Shown here: one piece after another, positions 1-9,233 of the stretch
Position numbering within the stretch: the first letter of the stretch is position 1
Layout: the number at the start of each line of letters is the position of its first letter
Assembly (NCBI RefSeq): GCF_000803645.1
Contig: NZ_CP009123.1
Span: 124,001 to 188,000, forward strand
Direction: 5' to 3'
DNA from: Sphingopyxis fribergensis
GTDB lineage: Bacteria; Pseudomonadota; Alphaproteobacteria; Sphingomonadales; Sphingomonadaceae
DNA: 64,000 bases
Made by a program: the position numbers and the translations under genes
The notes under the pieces: generated by a model
What the model saw: the letters and a program-made list of their open reading frames with translations, nothing else
Databases searched by the model: none
What the model was told of the DNA's origin: nothing

Positions 1-900
1 CGTACGCCCGGCGAAACCGTCGACGCATCGGCAATTCTTGAAAGCAAGTTCACTTCCAAGGCGATCGGCCTCGTAAAGGGGGGCTGGCTCCCATCGGCCT
101 TCGCGGTGATGTATCAGAAGACCATGATCCTGGTGGACCGCAATGTCGTCAGCCAGATCACCAGCCGCTTTGAAAACGGCAAGCGGCGCGGCGAGCAGGA
201 ACCCGATTTTATCGACCTGTTCGCAGACCAGCCCATCCGCATCAATCCGCTCCTTTTCGTTCTCGAAGGCAATCGCCGTACGATTCCGACGCCGGACGAG
301 GCGGCGGCGCAACTCGCGGAGGTCGAGATGAAGCTGCGCGCTGCTCTTCCCGAAGCGGAACTCGCCATCGGCCCCGACAGTCTAAAGGGCGCACTCGGAC
401 TCATCGAAGATTCAAGGGCATCTCTGGATTGCAAGCAGCGCTTTCTGCGCCATATCGCTCCCCGGATGACTTCGCCGGTAGCGCAGCGCGACGTCGAGAC
501 GCGGTGGAAGCAGATCATCGAGGCCGCCGACCTCCATTCGGTGCCGCGACAGTCGCTGGTCGTGCTGGCCGCTCTCAGCGCAGTCGCGGTGCCCAACTGT
601 AAGAGCCCCGCCAAGCGGCTGCTCAAGTTCCGAAACGGGTATTCCGAAGCTGACGCCTACAATGCGCTCGCCGACCTGCGGGCCATCGAGCTTTTCATCG
701 GATGCCACTGTCTGTTTCCGGAAGAGCCGATGCAGCTCTGTACCGGCGACAAGGATATGGCTTTGCTCTGGAGCGGTCTTCAGGCTTCGAACTTTCGGCG
801 AAGCGGGACAGGTTTCAGCTACGACATGGCCCCAGTAGAGGGACTGTTTCCTCAAAGCCTCGGGCTTTCGTGGAAAGCTTATCTGGAAGAGGGGAAGTGA
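1..900 (+). CDS. Hypothetical protein, 5' end outside window, possibly PIN-like
   Basis: The reading frame is open from the first base of the window to the TGA at 898-900, so the gene probably starts upstream. The GTG/ATG at 106-111 is only an internal candidate start. A hydrophobic strand followed by an acidic residue (MILVDRN) and a later CTGDKDM motif resemble the strand-Asp layout of PIN-like nucleases, but the match is weak and I do not recognise the family. The stop overlaps the next ATG by one base, so the two genes are probably translated together. Confidence 0.55.
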   Translation, partial: RTPGETVDASAILESKFTSKAIGLVKGGWLPSAFAVMYQKTMILVDRNVVSQITSRFENGKRRGEQEPDFIDLFADQPIRINPLLFVLEGNRRTIPTPDEAAAQLAEVEMKLRAALPEAELAIGPDSLKGALGLIEDSRASLDCKQRFLRHIAPRMTSPVAQRDVETRWKQIIEAADLHSVPRQSLVVLAALSAVAVPNCKSPAKRLLKFRNGYSEADAYNALADLRAIELFIGCHCLFPEEPMQLCTGDKDMALLWSGLQASNFRRSGTGFSYDMAPVEGLFPQSLGLSWKAYLEEGK

Positions 901-1397
901 TGTTCTGCCCATTGGCGATCGAATGGGGAAATGCCGCCGATTGGGCTTCGGCTATTGCGAGTTTCTGCGCCGTCGTCGCGGCGCTGTGGATCGCGTTCGG
1001 TCAGGAACGAAACGCCCGCAAACTCGGGCAGATCGCCAAGAACGAGGAGCACGCACGCACGGCGCATCTTATCGGGGAAGTCATAAGACTGACCGCCGAG
1101 ATCGAGGCGTTCGCGAACGCGGGCGCGATGTTCGCGGAGATGGGTGGAGGCCGGGATGGAGGATTGGTTTCCCATAGTCAGGACATAGAAGGTGCTCGTG
1201 CGCAGTTGTCGGCGCTTCAGCATTATCCTCAATCCGACCCGCGTATCTTCGGCGAGATCGGTCGCATCATCCGAGAAAGTGCTCTTCCTTCCGATTTCTT
1301 GGCCAGCAGCATTTCCTTTCAAGGGATCGTCTGCCGCGGTCTAGCCGAAAGGCTGGCGCCCCGCCGCGCGATCCTTGCGCAGCTGCTTTCATCATAA
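900..1397 (+). CDS. Small single-pass membrane protein of unknown function
   Basis: The start is taken as the ATG at 900-902, which shares a base with the upstream TGA; an in-frame GTG lies just before it. The 165-residue product has one hydrophobic segment at about residues 10-32 (WASAIASFCAVVAALWIAF), followed by a charged, mostly helical cytoplasmic-type domain. No catalytic motif is visible. It is coupled to the upstream gene, so the pair may work together. It ends about 35 bases before the 3' end of the convergent dnaE2. Confidence 0.6.
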   Translation: MFCPLAIEWGNAADWASAIASFCAVVAALWIAFGQERNARKLGQIAKNEEHARTAHLIGEVIRLTAEIEAFANAGAMFAEMGGGRDGGLVSHSQDIEGARAQLSALQHYPQSDPRIFGEIGRIIRESALPSDFLASSISFQGIVCRGLAERLAPRRAILAQLLSS

Positions 1398-1432
1398 TCG
1401 TGAGGCGTTGACCGTTCCCGACGCCCACCGTC

Positions 1433-4400
1433 TCAATGAAAATTACGGCTTTTGACGAGTTCGGGGGCTGGCACCTGCGCCCTCCCCTTCCCCGATCGAG
1501 GATCGGGCCCGCCGCCACTCATTGCGCCATCGGCACGCCCCATGGCCAAGCGGAACGACACGTCGCGCTGAGTGAGCGTATCGAGCACGTCCGAAAGGTT
1601 CAAGAGCTTCTTCACGATCACGTGGACGACCTCGCCTTCGCGCTGGATCTGGCCATAAATGCCGAGCAGACGCGCCCCCATGACGATACGTCGATTTTCC
1701 TCGAACATGCGAGGCCAGACGATCAGATTGGCGATGCCCGTCTCGTCCTCGATGGTGATGAACATGACGCCCTTCGCCGATCCAGGCCGCTGGCGGACGA
1801 GGATGAGCCCGGCGAGCCAGACATAGCGGCCATCGCGAATCCCATCGAGCGTGCTGCAGGGAACCATCTTGCGGGCGGCAAGCTCGCTTCGCAGAAATGC
1901 CACCGGATGCTGCCGCAGGGTCAGGCCGACATGGCCATAATCCTCGACGACCTCCCTGCCCTCCTGCATCGGCGTGAGCAGCACCGGCTGCTCGACGATT
2001 TCATGGACGAAGCCATTCTCGCGTGCGTCGGCCGCGGCAAACAAGGGAAGCTGCTCGTCGCGCAGCGCCTTGATCGCCCACAGCGCATCGCGGCGCGCAA
2101 GGCGCATCCCCCCGCGGAAAGCGTCGGCCTCCGCCAGCCGGTTGAACGCGCCCATGCCGACGTCGGCGCGGCGCCATAGCTCCTCGATGCTGGCGAAGGG
2201 CTCATCGGCGCGCGCGGCGATGATCCGCGCGGCATCCTGTTCATTGAGGCCGCGCACCATCCGCATCCCCAAGCGGACCGCGAAACGATCCTCGCCTATC
2301 GGTTCGAGCGTGCAGTCCCAGCGCGATACGTTGATGCAAACCGGCCGTATCTCGACGCCGTGCGCCCGCGCGTCCTGCACGATCTGCGCCGGCGCATAGA
2401 ATCCCATCGGCTGCGCATTGAGGAGGCTGGCGCAGAAAATCTCCGGATGCCAGCATTTGAGCCAGCAGGACGCATAGGCGATGAGGGCGAAGCTCGCCGC
2501 ATGGCTTTCGGGAAAGCCGTAGCTTCCGAAGCCTTCGAGCTGGCTGAACGTCTTCTCCGCGAATTCTGCCGTGTAGCCGCGCTCGACCATGCCGGAGATC
2601 AGCTTCTCCTTGAACTTCGAGACCCCGCCGGTGTGCTTGAAGGTCGCCATTGCGCGGCGGAGTTGATCGGCTTCAGACGGCGTGAAGCCGGCGCATTCGA
2701 TCGCAACGCGCATCGCCTGTTCCTGGAAGAGAGGGACACCCAGCGTCTTGCCGAGCACCCGTTCCAGCTCGGGCTTGGGATATTCGACCTTCTCGGTGCC
2801 GGCGCGGCGACGAAGATAGGGATGAACCATGTCGCCCTGGATCGGCCCGGGGCGGACGATCGCGACTTCGATGACGAGATCGTAGAAGGTGCGCGGCTTG
2901 ATGTGCGGCAGCATCGCCATTTGCGCCCGGCTCTCGATCTGGAAGGCGCCGAGCGTGTCGGCCGCGCGGATCATCGCATAGGTGCGGGGATCTTCGGGCG
3001 GTATCGACACGAGATCCATCGCGATGCCCTTATGCTCGGCGAGCAGATCAAAACCGCCCTTCATCGCGGTGAGCATGCCGAGCGCGAGGCAGTCGACCTT
3101 CATGAATTTGAGCGCGTCGATATCGTCCTTGTCCCATTCGATCACCTGGCGATCCGGCATGGCAGCGGGCTCGATGGGGACGAGCTCGTCGAGCCGGTCA
3201 TGGGTCAGGACAAAGCCACCGGGATGTTGCGAGAGATGGCGGGGCGTGCCGATCAGCTGGCGCGCGAGATCGAGCGCGAGCCGCAGCCGGCGATCGCCGA
3301 GGTTAAGATTGAGCTCGGCCGCCTGCTTCTCGTCGACGCCCTCGTCGCTCCACCCCCAGACCTGGCTCGAGAGCGCCTTGATCAGATCCTCGGACAGGCC
3401 AAGCGCTTTACCGACATCGCGAATGGCGCCTTTCGTGCGATAGCGGATGACCGTGGAGCAGAGCGCAGCATGGTCGCGGCCATAGGTGTCGAACACCCAC
3501 TGCATGACGATCTCGCGCCGCGCATGCTCGAAGTCGACGTCGATGTCGGGCGGCTCCTTGCGCTCCTGGCTGACGAAACGCTCGAAGAGGAGGTCGGACC
3601 GTTCGGGGTCGATCGAGGTGATACCGAGGACATAGCAGACCGCACTGTTCGCCGCCGAGCCCCGGCCCTGGCAGAGGATGTCGCGGCTGCGCGCGAAGCG
3701 GACGATCGAGTTCACCGTCAGAAAATAGGGTGCATAATCGAGCTCGCCGATTAATCGGAGTTCGTGGCGGAGCAGCCGCGCGACCTTTTCGGGCACGCCT
3801 TCGGGATAACGATCCTCGGCCGCCTTCCATGTCATGTGTTCGAGCGCCTGCTGGGCAGTTGCCCCCTCGGTGCCGGCTTCCTCGGGATATTGATATTTGA
3901 GCTCGTCGAGCGAGAAGCGGCAACGATCGGCGATGTCGAGGGTTCGCGCGAGCGCTGCGGGATAGCGCTGGTAGAGCCGGTGCATTTCGGCTGCGGGCAT
4001 CAGGAAACGGTCGGCATAGCGTTCGCGCCGAGCGCCGAGCGCGTCGATCGTGCAGCGGTGGCGGGTGCAGGTCATGACCTCCTGGAGCACGCGGCGATGC
4101 GGATGATGATAGAGGACGTCGCCGGTGACGACGGTGGGAACCCGATGGCGGGCCGCGAGGTTCGTCAGATCATGGAGGCGAAGCTGATCGCCCGGGCGGC
4201 GGCGCAAGGTCAGGGCCAGATAGCCCCTCCCCTCGAAGATCCGCGCGAAACGGCCCAGCACGGCTTCGGTGTCGGCCACCTCGTCGGGCAGGAAGATCGC
4301 GAGCAGGTCTTCCGCGAACGCCTCGACATCCGCCCACCCGATCACGCACTTGCCCTTCCCTCCCCGCGTCTTTCCCCGGCTGAGGAGGCGGCAAAGACGG

Positions 4401-4657
4401 GCATAACCGGCGCGGTTCATCGGATAGACGAGCAGCGACTGGCCTTCGGAGAGGTCGAGGCGGCAGCCGACGATCAGCCGGACCCTGGCGAGCTTGGCCG
4501 CTTCATGGGCGCGCACGATGCCGGCAAGCGTATTTCGGTCGGTGATCGCAAGCGCGTCGAGGCCACAGGCTTCGGCCTGGGCGAAGAGTTCGTCAGGGGA
4601 CGACGCCCCGCGCAGGAACGAGAAATGCGACGCGCACTGGAGTTCGGCGTATCTCAT
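1433..4657 (-). CDS. dnaE2: Error-prone DNA polymerase DnaE2 (ImuC)
   Basis: This is a C-family polymerase of 1074 residues, the usual size for DnaE2/ImuC, the catalytic enzyme of the SOS mutasome. It begins with a PHP domain (from about residue 5), has [10 protein letters not shown] near 331, the catalytic acidic cluster PDIDVD (D371, D373, D375) and the third acid at KVD (D522). A clamp-binding-type motif QLPLF lies at 869-873. The frame is open 50 codons further upstream, but MRYAELQC is the family start and its ATG overlaps the imuB stop in an ATGA. It is the last gene of the imuA-imuB-dnaE2 operon and probably under the LexA box upstream of imuA. Confidence 0.96.
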   Translation of the reverse strand: MRYAELQCASHFSFLRGASSPDELFAQAEACGLDALAITDRNTLAGIVRAHEAAKLARVRLIVGCRLDLSEGQSLLVYPMNRAGYARLCRLLSRGKTRGGKGKCVIGWADVEAFAEDLLAIFLPDEVADTEAVLGRFARIFEGRGYLALTLRRRPGDQLRLHDLTNLAARHRVPTVVTGDVLYHHPHRRVLQEVMTCTRHRCTIDALGARRERYADRFLMPAAEMHRLYQRYPAALARTLDIADRCRFSLDELKYQYPEEAGTEGATAQQALEHMTWKAAEDRYPEGVPEKVARLLRHELRLIGELDYAPYFLTVNSIVRFARSRDILCQGRGSAANSAVCYVLGITSIDPERSDLLFERFVSQERKEPPDIDVDFEHARREIVMQWVFDTYGRDHAALCSTVIRYRTKGAIRDVGKALGLSEDLIKALSSQVWGWSDEGVDEKQAAELNLNLGDRRLRLALDLARQLIGTPRHLSQHPGGFVLTHDRLDELVPIEPAAMPDRQVIEWDKDDIDALKFMKVDCLALGMLTAMKGGFDLLAEHKGIAMDLVSIPPEDPRTYAMIRAADTLGAFQIESRAQMAMLPHIKPRTFYDLVIEVAIVRPGPIQGDMVHPYLRRRAGTEKVEYPKPELERVLGKTLGVPLFQEQAMRVAIECAGFTPSEADQLRRAMATFKHTGGVSKFKEKLISGMVERGYTAEFAEKTFSQLEGFGSYGFPESHAASFALIAYASCWLKCWHPEIFCASLLNAQPMGFYAPAQIVQDARAHGVEIRPVCINVSRWDCTLEPIGEDRFAVRLGMRMVRGLNEQDAARIIAARADEPFASIEELWRRADVGMGAFNRLAEADAFRGGMRLARRDALWAIKALRDEQLPLFAAADARENGFVHEIVEQPVLLTPMQEGREVVEDYGHVGLTLRQHPVAFLRSELAARKMVPCSTLDGIRDGRYVWLAGLILVRQRPGSAKGVMFITIEDETGIANLIVWPRMFEENRRIVMGARLLGIYGQIQREGEVVHVIVKKLLNLSDVLDTLTQRDVSFRLAMGRADGAMSGGGPDPRSGKGRAQVPAPELVKSRNFH

Positions 4658-6174
4658 GCGAACAGCCCGTGCAGGAACCAGCCTTGACCGCCCGTGGCGC
4701 TGTCCATGCCGTCGCCGTTCCGGAAGAGCCAATAGCGCGCGCCGGTTTCGTCCTCGACCTGGAAATAATCGCGAACGCCGAGAAATTCGGCGTCGTTCAA
4801 ATGCCATTCGCCATAGATGCGTTCAGGACCGTCGGCGCGCGTCACCCGGCGCCGGACGCCGCGCCAGACAAAATGCACGGGTGGATGGTCGGGCAGCAGG
4901 GCCATGGTATCGACGGGCTCGGGGCGTGCGAAAAGCCGCGCCGGGCGCGGCCAGGCAGCCGGCCACCGGGTCTCGGTCGGATCGGACATCGGCGCGATGC
5001 GGGCGACCGAACGCTCGGGAATATCGCTCTCGCGCGCGGCGGCCCGAAAGAGCCGCCCCTCCCCTATCCGGTTCCCGAGCAGGTCGACGAGGGCCGCGAC
5101 GTCGGGGACGGGAGCCTCGCCGAGATTTGAAACCATGTGGTAGGTCAGCGGTTCAGCCGCGGGGACGGTCAGCTGCATTCGCTCGACACCGAAACCCGGA
5201 TCGATGGTCTCAAGCCGGTCGCAGAGCAGCCGTGTCATCTGCCTGCGATCGCGGCTCGGCTTGGCAAGTCCGGCCCGAATAGCCTCGATGCGGTTATCGA
5301 CCCGGTGGAAGCTGAGGTCGAGTCGGCGTGCGCCGACGCCTTCCTCCTCCAGACGCCGGGCGAGTTCGTCGACCAGCTTACCCGTGTAGCGCGCGAGCGT
5401 TTCGGGCGCGCCGATCGGCTCGGCGAACCGCCGCTCGACGGTGATCGGCTCAGGCGGCTGGATCGGCTCGAAGGGTTCGGCGACGCGGCCGAAGGCCTGG
5501 TCGAGGCGCTGGCCGGGCGCAGACCCGAAGCGCAGGGCCAGCGACGCGCGCGGCATCGCCTCGAGGTCGGCGATTGTCTCAAGGCCGAGGCGCCCGAGAG
5601 TGAGCACCATGTCGGCGTCGAGGCGCAGCGCCGCGATGGGGAGCGCGCCGATCGCCGCCTTAAGTTCGAGCGGATCGACGACGCGCGCGGGACCGGCCCC
5701 ATAGCGCGCAAGCGCGTGCGCCGCGCCATAGGTCGGCGCGCAAACCGCGCGCGCGGTCGCCCCCACCTCCGCAAGGCGGTGGACGAGATCACGAAGGACG
5801 CCCTCAGGTCCGCCAAAGGCGTGCGCGGCGCCGGTGATGTCCAGCATCAGGCCATCGGGCGGATCGGCCGCGATGATGGGCGCGTAGCGGCGCAGCGACC
5901 AGCAGGCGAGCTTCTCCAGCGCGGCGCGATCGGCGTCCGGTTCGGCATCGAGGATCTGGAGATCGGGAACGAGCGCCTGTGCCTGCGCGACCGTCATACC
6001 TGGGACAAGACCGATCGCGCGCGCCGCCGCATTCGCCGCGGTCAGGAGACGGCGCTGCCCTTCCATCGCCGCCAGCACCAGCGGCGCGTCAGGAGGCGGC
6101 GCGCTGGAGCCAAGCCTGCGACGCAGCCGATCGGTCGGCCAGGTCGGCAGGAAGAGCGAGATGACCTGCCGCAT
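4654..6174 (-). CDS. imuB: ImuB, inactive Y-family polymerase-like mutasome subunit
   Basis: ImuB is a Y-family homologue without polymerase activity that links DnaE2 to the sliding clamp in damage-induced mutagenesis. The 506-residue product starts [12 protein letters not shown], typical of the family, and shows the Y-family-like palm segment around [15 protein letters not shown] and a little-finger region. The start at 6174 lies inside the 3' end of imuA, an overlap of 86 bases; a longer frame to 6234 is open but less typical. The stop overlaps the dnaE2 start, indicating tight coupling. I did not see an obvious clamp motif at the C-terminus. Confidence 0.93.
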   Translation of the reverse strand: MRQVISLFLPTWPTDRLRRRLGSSAPPPDAPLVLAAMEGQRRLLTAANAAARAIGLVPGMTVAQAQALVPDLQILDAEPDADRAALEKLACWSLRRYAPIIAADPPDGLMLDITGAAHAFGGPEGVLRDLVHRLAEVGATARAVCAPTYGAAHALARYGAGPARVVDPLELKAAIGALPIAALRLDADMVLTLGRLGLETIADLEAMPRASLALRFGSAPGQRLDQAFGRVAEPFEPIQPPEPITVERRFAEPIGAPETLARYTGKLVDELARRLEEEGVGARRLDLSFHRVDNRIEAIRAGLAKPSRDRRQMTRLLCDRLETIDPGFGVERMQLTVPAAEPLTYHMVSNLGEAPVPDVAALVDLLGNRIGEGRLFRAAARESDIPERSVARIAPMSDPTETRWPAAWPRPARLFARPEPVDTMALLPDHPPVHFVWRGVRRRVTRADGPERIYGEWHLNDAEFLGVRDYFQVEDETGARYWLFRNGDGMDSATGGQGWFLHGLFA

Positions 6175-6850
6175 CGCAGCCTTCCACGAGAAAATCGGCG
6201 CTCTCGCCAGCCCGGCACCGGATGAGCTCGACAAACCAGCGCGGCCGCCCGACCCCGGGAACCGGGAGCGGCGCGGTCGGCACGCTGGTCACGCGCCAGC
6301 GGGTCGCGGCCGCGGTCGGCTGTCCGAAATCGGAGGCTTCGGCCGTCCGGCGCCAGCGGCGGATGGCGATGCCGATGGTGCCGGTGCTTTCGGCCGCCAG
6401 TTGCAGACGGCGCGAGGCCGTCATCGAAAGCCGGGCCGCTTCGGCAACGACACCGCCGAGGCCGCCATGACGAAGCCCCTCCTCAAAGCAGCTCAGGAGC
6501 GAGGTCTCGTCGCGGGCTTCGACATAGATGACCCGGTCGGGATCGAGACCCGCGAGCGCGAGCGCCGGCGCGAACAGGTCGGACTGCGTCATGCACCAGA
6601 GTATCTTGCCTTTGACGCGCGCGAGAATGCCGGCAGCGAACAAGGCGGCGGCAGCCGCATCCGTCGCGCCTTGCGCGCCGCCGGCGACTTCATGGAGGGC
6701 GCCGAGCGCGAGCCCGCCACCAGGCAAGCGCCTGTCGATCGCGTCGAGCCCGAACGGCAAGGTGCCAGACGAGCGCCGTTCGGCCCCCTCGATCCTGGCG
6801 ATCCGGGCGCGTAGCGTCGTCAGATGAGGGCGCGGCCCTCTCTCCGTCAT
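6089..6850 (-). CDS. imuA: ImuA, RecA-like mutagenesis accessory protein
   Basis: A 253-residue RecA/SulA-like protein, first gene of the damage-inducible translesion operon. The segment LPFGLDAIDRRLPGGGLALGALHEV is the family's RecA-like core entry, and the C-terminal part (RWFVELIRCRAG) is also typical. The frame continues upstream to 7153, but MTERGPRPHLTTL at 6850 is the natural start: it lies 33 bases from the LexA box, and the longer version would run through that box and antisense to the next gene. In the family ImuA is thought to modulate the mutasome through RecA contacts. Confidence 0.92.
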   Translation of the reverse strand: MTERGPRPHLTTLRARIARIEGAERRSSGTLPFGLDAIDRRLPGGGLALGALHEVAGGAQGATDAAAAALFAAGILARVKGKILWCMTQSDLFAPALALAGLDPDRVIYVEARDETSLLSCFEEGLRHGGLGGVVAEAARLSMTASRRLQLAAESTGTIGIAIRRWRRTAEASDFGQPTAAATRWRVTSVPTAPLPVPGVGRPRWFVELIRCRAGESADFLVEGCDAAGHLALPADLADRSAASQAWLQRAAS

Positions 6851-6882
6851 GAAGGGCCTCCATGGCTTTGGCGGTTGGTTGT

Positions 6883-6897
6883 GTTCTATTTTTGTTC
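6883..6897. promoter_or_regulatory. LexA (SOS) box, alphaproteobacterial type
   Basis: GTTC at 6883-6886, seven bases, then GTTC at 6894-6897: an exact match to the GTTC-N7-GTTC direct repeat bound by alphaproteobacterial LexA. It lies 33 bases upstream of the imuA ATG and 83 bases upstream of the rightward 53-residue ORF, so it may control both directions. Confidence 0.85.
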
Positions 6898-6980
6898 TAT
6901 AAAGGCCGAGAGTCAACGGGCCGGAGTCGCCGCGACTGCGGCGGCCCAGCCAAAGACAGGAAAGATCAAGGAAAATCGGG

Positions 6981-7142
6981 ATGGAGAAGCGCAAGCCACT
7001 CAAGCTTCGCCTGTCGGGCGAGACACCTTCGGAGGCTGTTGGCACGGCGGAGAGCGCCATGCGAGACCGCGACTCGGGCGAATCGGCAGCGGTCCAGACA
7101 CCGGATCTGGAGCCGATCACCGATGACGAGATTCCGTGGTGA
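6981..7142 (+). CDS. Small protein with SSB-like acidic C-terminal tip
   Basis: A 53-residue ORF starts at ATG 6981 with an AAGGA ribosome site about eight bases upstream, and stops nine bases before the SRAP gene. The N-terminus is basic (MEKRKPLKLRLSG), the middle is polar and probably disordered, and the last residues are ITDDEIPW. That ending closely resembles the acidic DDDIPF tip of single-stranded DNA-binding protein, which recruits repair enzymes. There is no OB fold, so it is not SSB. Inference: an SOS-regulated peptide that competes for, or recruits, SSB partners. Its coding status rests on the ribosome site, spacing and context. Confidence 0.7.
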   Translation: MEKRKPLKLRLSGETPSEAVGTAESAMRDRDSGESAAVQTPDLEPITDDEIPW

Positions 7143-7151
7143 GTTGAGGCC

Positions 7152-7808
7152 ATGTCGCGGCTTCATGTCATCACGGCGAGCGCGAGCGATGTGGCGGCTT
7201 ATTTCGAAGCCGAGCCGCCATCCGGCCTCACGACGCCCGAAGGGGACATCAAGGAAGGACTGACCGGACTCGTCATTTTCGAGAAGGACGGCCGCCGATT
7301 GCTGCGGCCCGTCACCTGGGGCTTTCCGCGCCTGACCCGCGAAATGCGCGAGCGCGGCGAGCCGCCGGGGCGCATCGGGCTTGTCGCTGACCTCACCAAT
7401 CCGATGTGGGAAGAGATGGTGGTGGAGCCGCGCTATCGCTGTCTCATCGCGCTGACCCATTTCGGCAATCCCGACGGGACGCCGGGTGCGATGACTCGGA
7501 CCTGGTTTTCGGTGAAAGATCAGCCGATCATGGCCTGGGCGGGTTTCTGCCGGAGCTTGCCCGACCAGGGGCCGGTCTATGCGGGCATGACGATGAGTGC
7601 GAATGCGGCGGTCATGCCGACTAACGACCGGATGCCGGTGCTCCTTGAGCGCGCCGAGTGGGATCAGTGGTTTCGTGGCTCCGTTCGCGAAGTAATTGGG
7701 TTCCAGTTCCGCCCGCCGTTCGCCGCCGAACGAATGATCGTCGAGCCGACCGATGATCGCTGGAACAGCGGCAAAGGGCCACCCGAGCCGCAACTCGCTT
7801 TGCAATGA
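7152..7808 (+). CDS. SRAP (YedK/HMCES) family protein lacking the catalytic residues
   Basis: 218 residues with the SRAP fold signatures (WGFP, PMWEE, RCLI, TRTWFS, NDRMPVLL), the family that crosslinks to abasic sites in single-stranded DNA. It aligns without gaps over the first 160 residues with the second SRAP protein here (8583-9233), but Cys2 is Ser, the Asn near 76-77 is Gly-Leu, Glu106 is Asn and His158 is Asn. All the known catalytic positions are lost, so self-proteolytic and crosslinking activity should be absent. It sits nine bases after the SSB-tip ORF, probably in the same SOS-responsive unit. It may keep DNA binding or act as a regulator of its intact paralogue. Confidence 0.88.
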   Translation: MSRLHVITASASDVAAYFEAEPPSGLTTPEGDIKEGLTGLVIFEKDGRRLLRPVTWGFPRLTREMRERGEPPGRIGLVADLTNPMWEEMVVEPRYRCLIALTHFGNPDGTPGAMTRTWFSVKDQPIMAWAGFCRSLPDQGPVYAGMTMSANAAVMPTNDRMPVLLERAEWDQWFRGSVREVIGFQFRPPFAAERMIVEPTDDRWNSGKGPPEPQLALQ

Positions 7809-7860
7809 GACGGCGATTGTATGGCACGTTGGATGCTCGCGCGGGAGGCTTCTCGCCGCT

Positions 7861-8475
7861 ATGGGCATGACAATGCCCGATAGAGACATGCTGCCGCGCA
7901 CGTTCCAGGCGAACGTTGACCGCTTTTATCAGCGCGTCATCCTGAAGACGCTTGGTGACCTTCCGACGCACGAAACGCTGGTTGTGGGCGAAGCGTCAGA
8001 TATGGATGAATTCCTTGATCGGTGCGCCGCGCAAATCGATAACTACACGGCCAACGAGGCCGCCAAGGCCTTTGTCCTCACGCTCGACGGGCTGTTCGAA
8101 CGCCAGCTCGCGCGGTGGGCTCGGGCGCACGGCGTGAAGTTCTCTGGCGCAACCGATCTGTCACGAGCAGCGCGGGAAATCGCTGCGATCGATGTGGGTG
8201 CGATCGGCGTGGCAAGCGATCTCCACGAAATGCACCTCGCCGCCAATGTCGCTAGGCATGGCGATGGCGGCGCCTGCACGAAATTGCTCGCGAAGGCCCC
8301 GCAACTCTGGACTCGGATATCCTTCGATTATGACGATATCGCCCCCGCGCCGGTGCCGACGAGTGAGGAGCTGCGGATCGGTCAGGACGAACTTCGGCGC
8401 TATGCACGCGCCGTTGTTCAATTCTGGGGCCACGCCGATCCCCTGCCCGGTGCCGTGCTTGTTGCGCCTTATTGA
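7861..8475 (+). CDS. Hypothetical protein between the two SRAP genes
   Basis: A product of about 204 residues; the start could be the ATG at 7861, 7867 or 7873, none with a strong ribosome site. It is predicted mostly helical. A region near the middle (LHEMHLAANVARHGDG) has an Asn-x3-His-Gly-Asp-Gly arrangement that recalls helical HEPN-type proteins, but this is only a resemblance and I assign no function. Being enclosed by two SRAP genes in the same direction suggests a role in DNA-damage handling or replicon defence. Confidence 0.6.
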   Translation: MGMTMPDRDMLPRTFQANVDRFYQRVILKTLGDLPTHETLVVGEASDMDEFLDRCAAQIDNYTANEAAKAFVLTLDGLFERQLARWARAHGVKFSGATDLSRAAREIAAIDVGAIGVASDLHEMHLAANVARHGDGGACTKLLAKAPQLWTRISFDYDDIAPAPVPTSEELRIGQDELRRYARAVVQFWGHADPLPGAVLVAPY

Positions 8476-8582
8476 AGTGCCCGTAAGCGCAGAACGCGGG
8501 GATCTTTGGCGTTCCTCCGCCGGCGCTTTAGCGCTACGCACCTTCCTATGCAGCGTTCCCAGCTCGGAAAGGGCCGCAAGCC

Positions 8583-9233
8583 ATGTGCAATCTCTATACG
8601 GAGCGCCTCAGCGCCGCTGAAGTCGCAGCCCACTTTGGCGTAGACGTTCCTGACATCGTTGCAACTAATGCACCGTCGACAGTTCACCCCGGCGCGCCCG
8701 GTATGGTGGTCCGCGCCGAAAGCGGTCGACGAATTCTTCAATCGATGGGTTGGGGATTTCCTCTGAAGCTAGCCTCGATGAAGCCGGGTTCGAAGCCCAA
8801 GGCGGTTAATAATATTGCGGATCTGCGCAAACCAATGTGGGTGGGCCTCGCCCGTAAACCGCAGTGGCGCTGCCTGATTCCGCTAACGGCCTGGGCGGAA
8901 CCCGCGGGGATCAAGGGAAGCAAAACCCGAACCTGGCTGTCGCTGAAAGACCGTCCGGTTTTTGCATGGGGCGGCTTGTGGCGGGACAGTGCCGAATGGG
9001 GTCCGGTCTATTCGGGCGCCATGACCGATGCGAACGAAGTTGCCGCGACAGTCCATAATCGGATGCCTGTCCTCCTCCACGAGGACGAATATGACCGTTG
9101 GCTTCACGGTACCTTCGATGAGCTGACCGCGCTTCAGGATCGGGTGTTTCCGAGCAGACTAATTGAGATCGAGCCGACCGACGAACCATGGCACGGTTGG
9201 CCCTCAGACATGCTGCAGGCAACGTTGCTATAG
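8583..9233 (+). CDS. SRAP domain protein (YedK/HMCES type), catalytically intact
   Basis: 216 residues, starting MCNLYT. SRAP proteins remove their Met1 so that Cys2 forms a thiazolidine link with abasic sites in single-stranded DNA, shielding them. Cys2, Asn76/77 (AVNNIADL), Glu106 (AWAEPAG) and His158 (VHNRMPV) sit at or near the positions known to be needed. It is longer-spaced from its neighbour (107 bases) and could have its own promoter. Together with DnaE2 it would offer both tolerance and protection at lesions. Confidence 0.93.
   Translation: MCNLYTERLSAAEVAAHFGVDVPDIVATNAPSTVHPGAPGMVVRAESGRRILQSMGWGFPLKLASMKPGSKPKAVNNIADLRKPMWVGLARKPQWRCLIPLTAWAEPAGIKGSKTRTWLSLKDRPVFAWGGLWRDSAEWGPVYSGAMTDANEVAATVHNRMPVLLHEDEYDRWLHGTFDELTALQDRVFPSRLIEIEPTDEPWHGWPSDMLQATLL

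Noticed and set aside
2360..3754. Long plus-strand ORF (464 codons) opposite dnaE2
   Set aside because: It is antisense to intact DnaE2 catalytic motifs, has no family pattern and is a product of high GC content.
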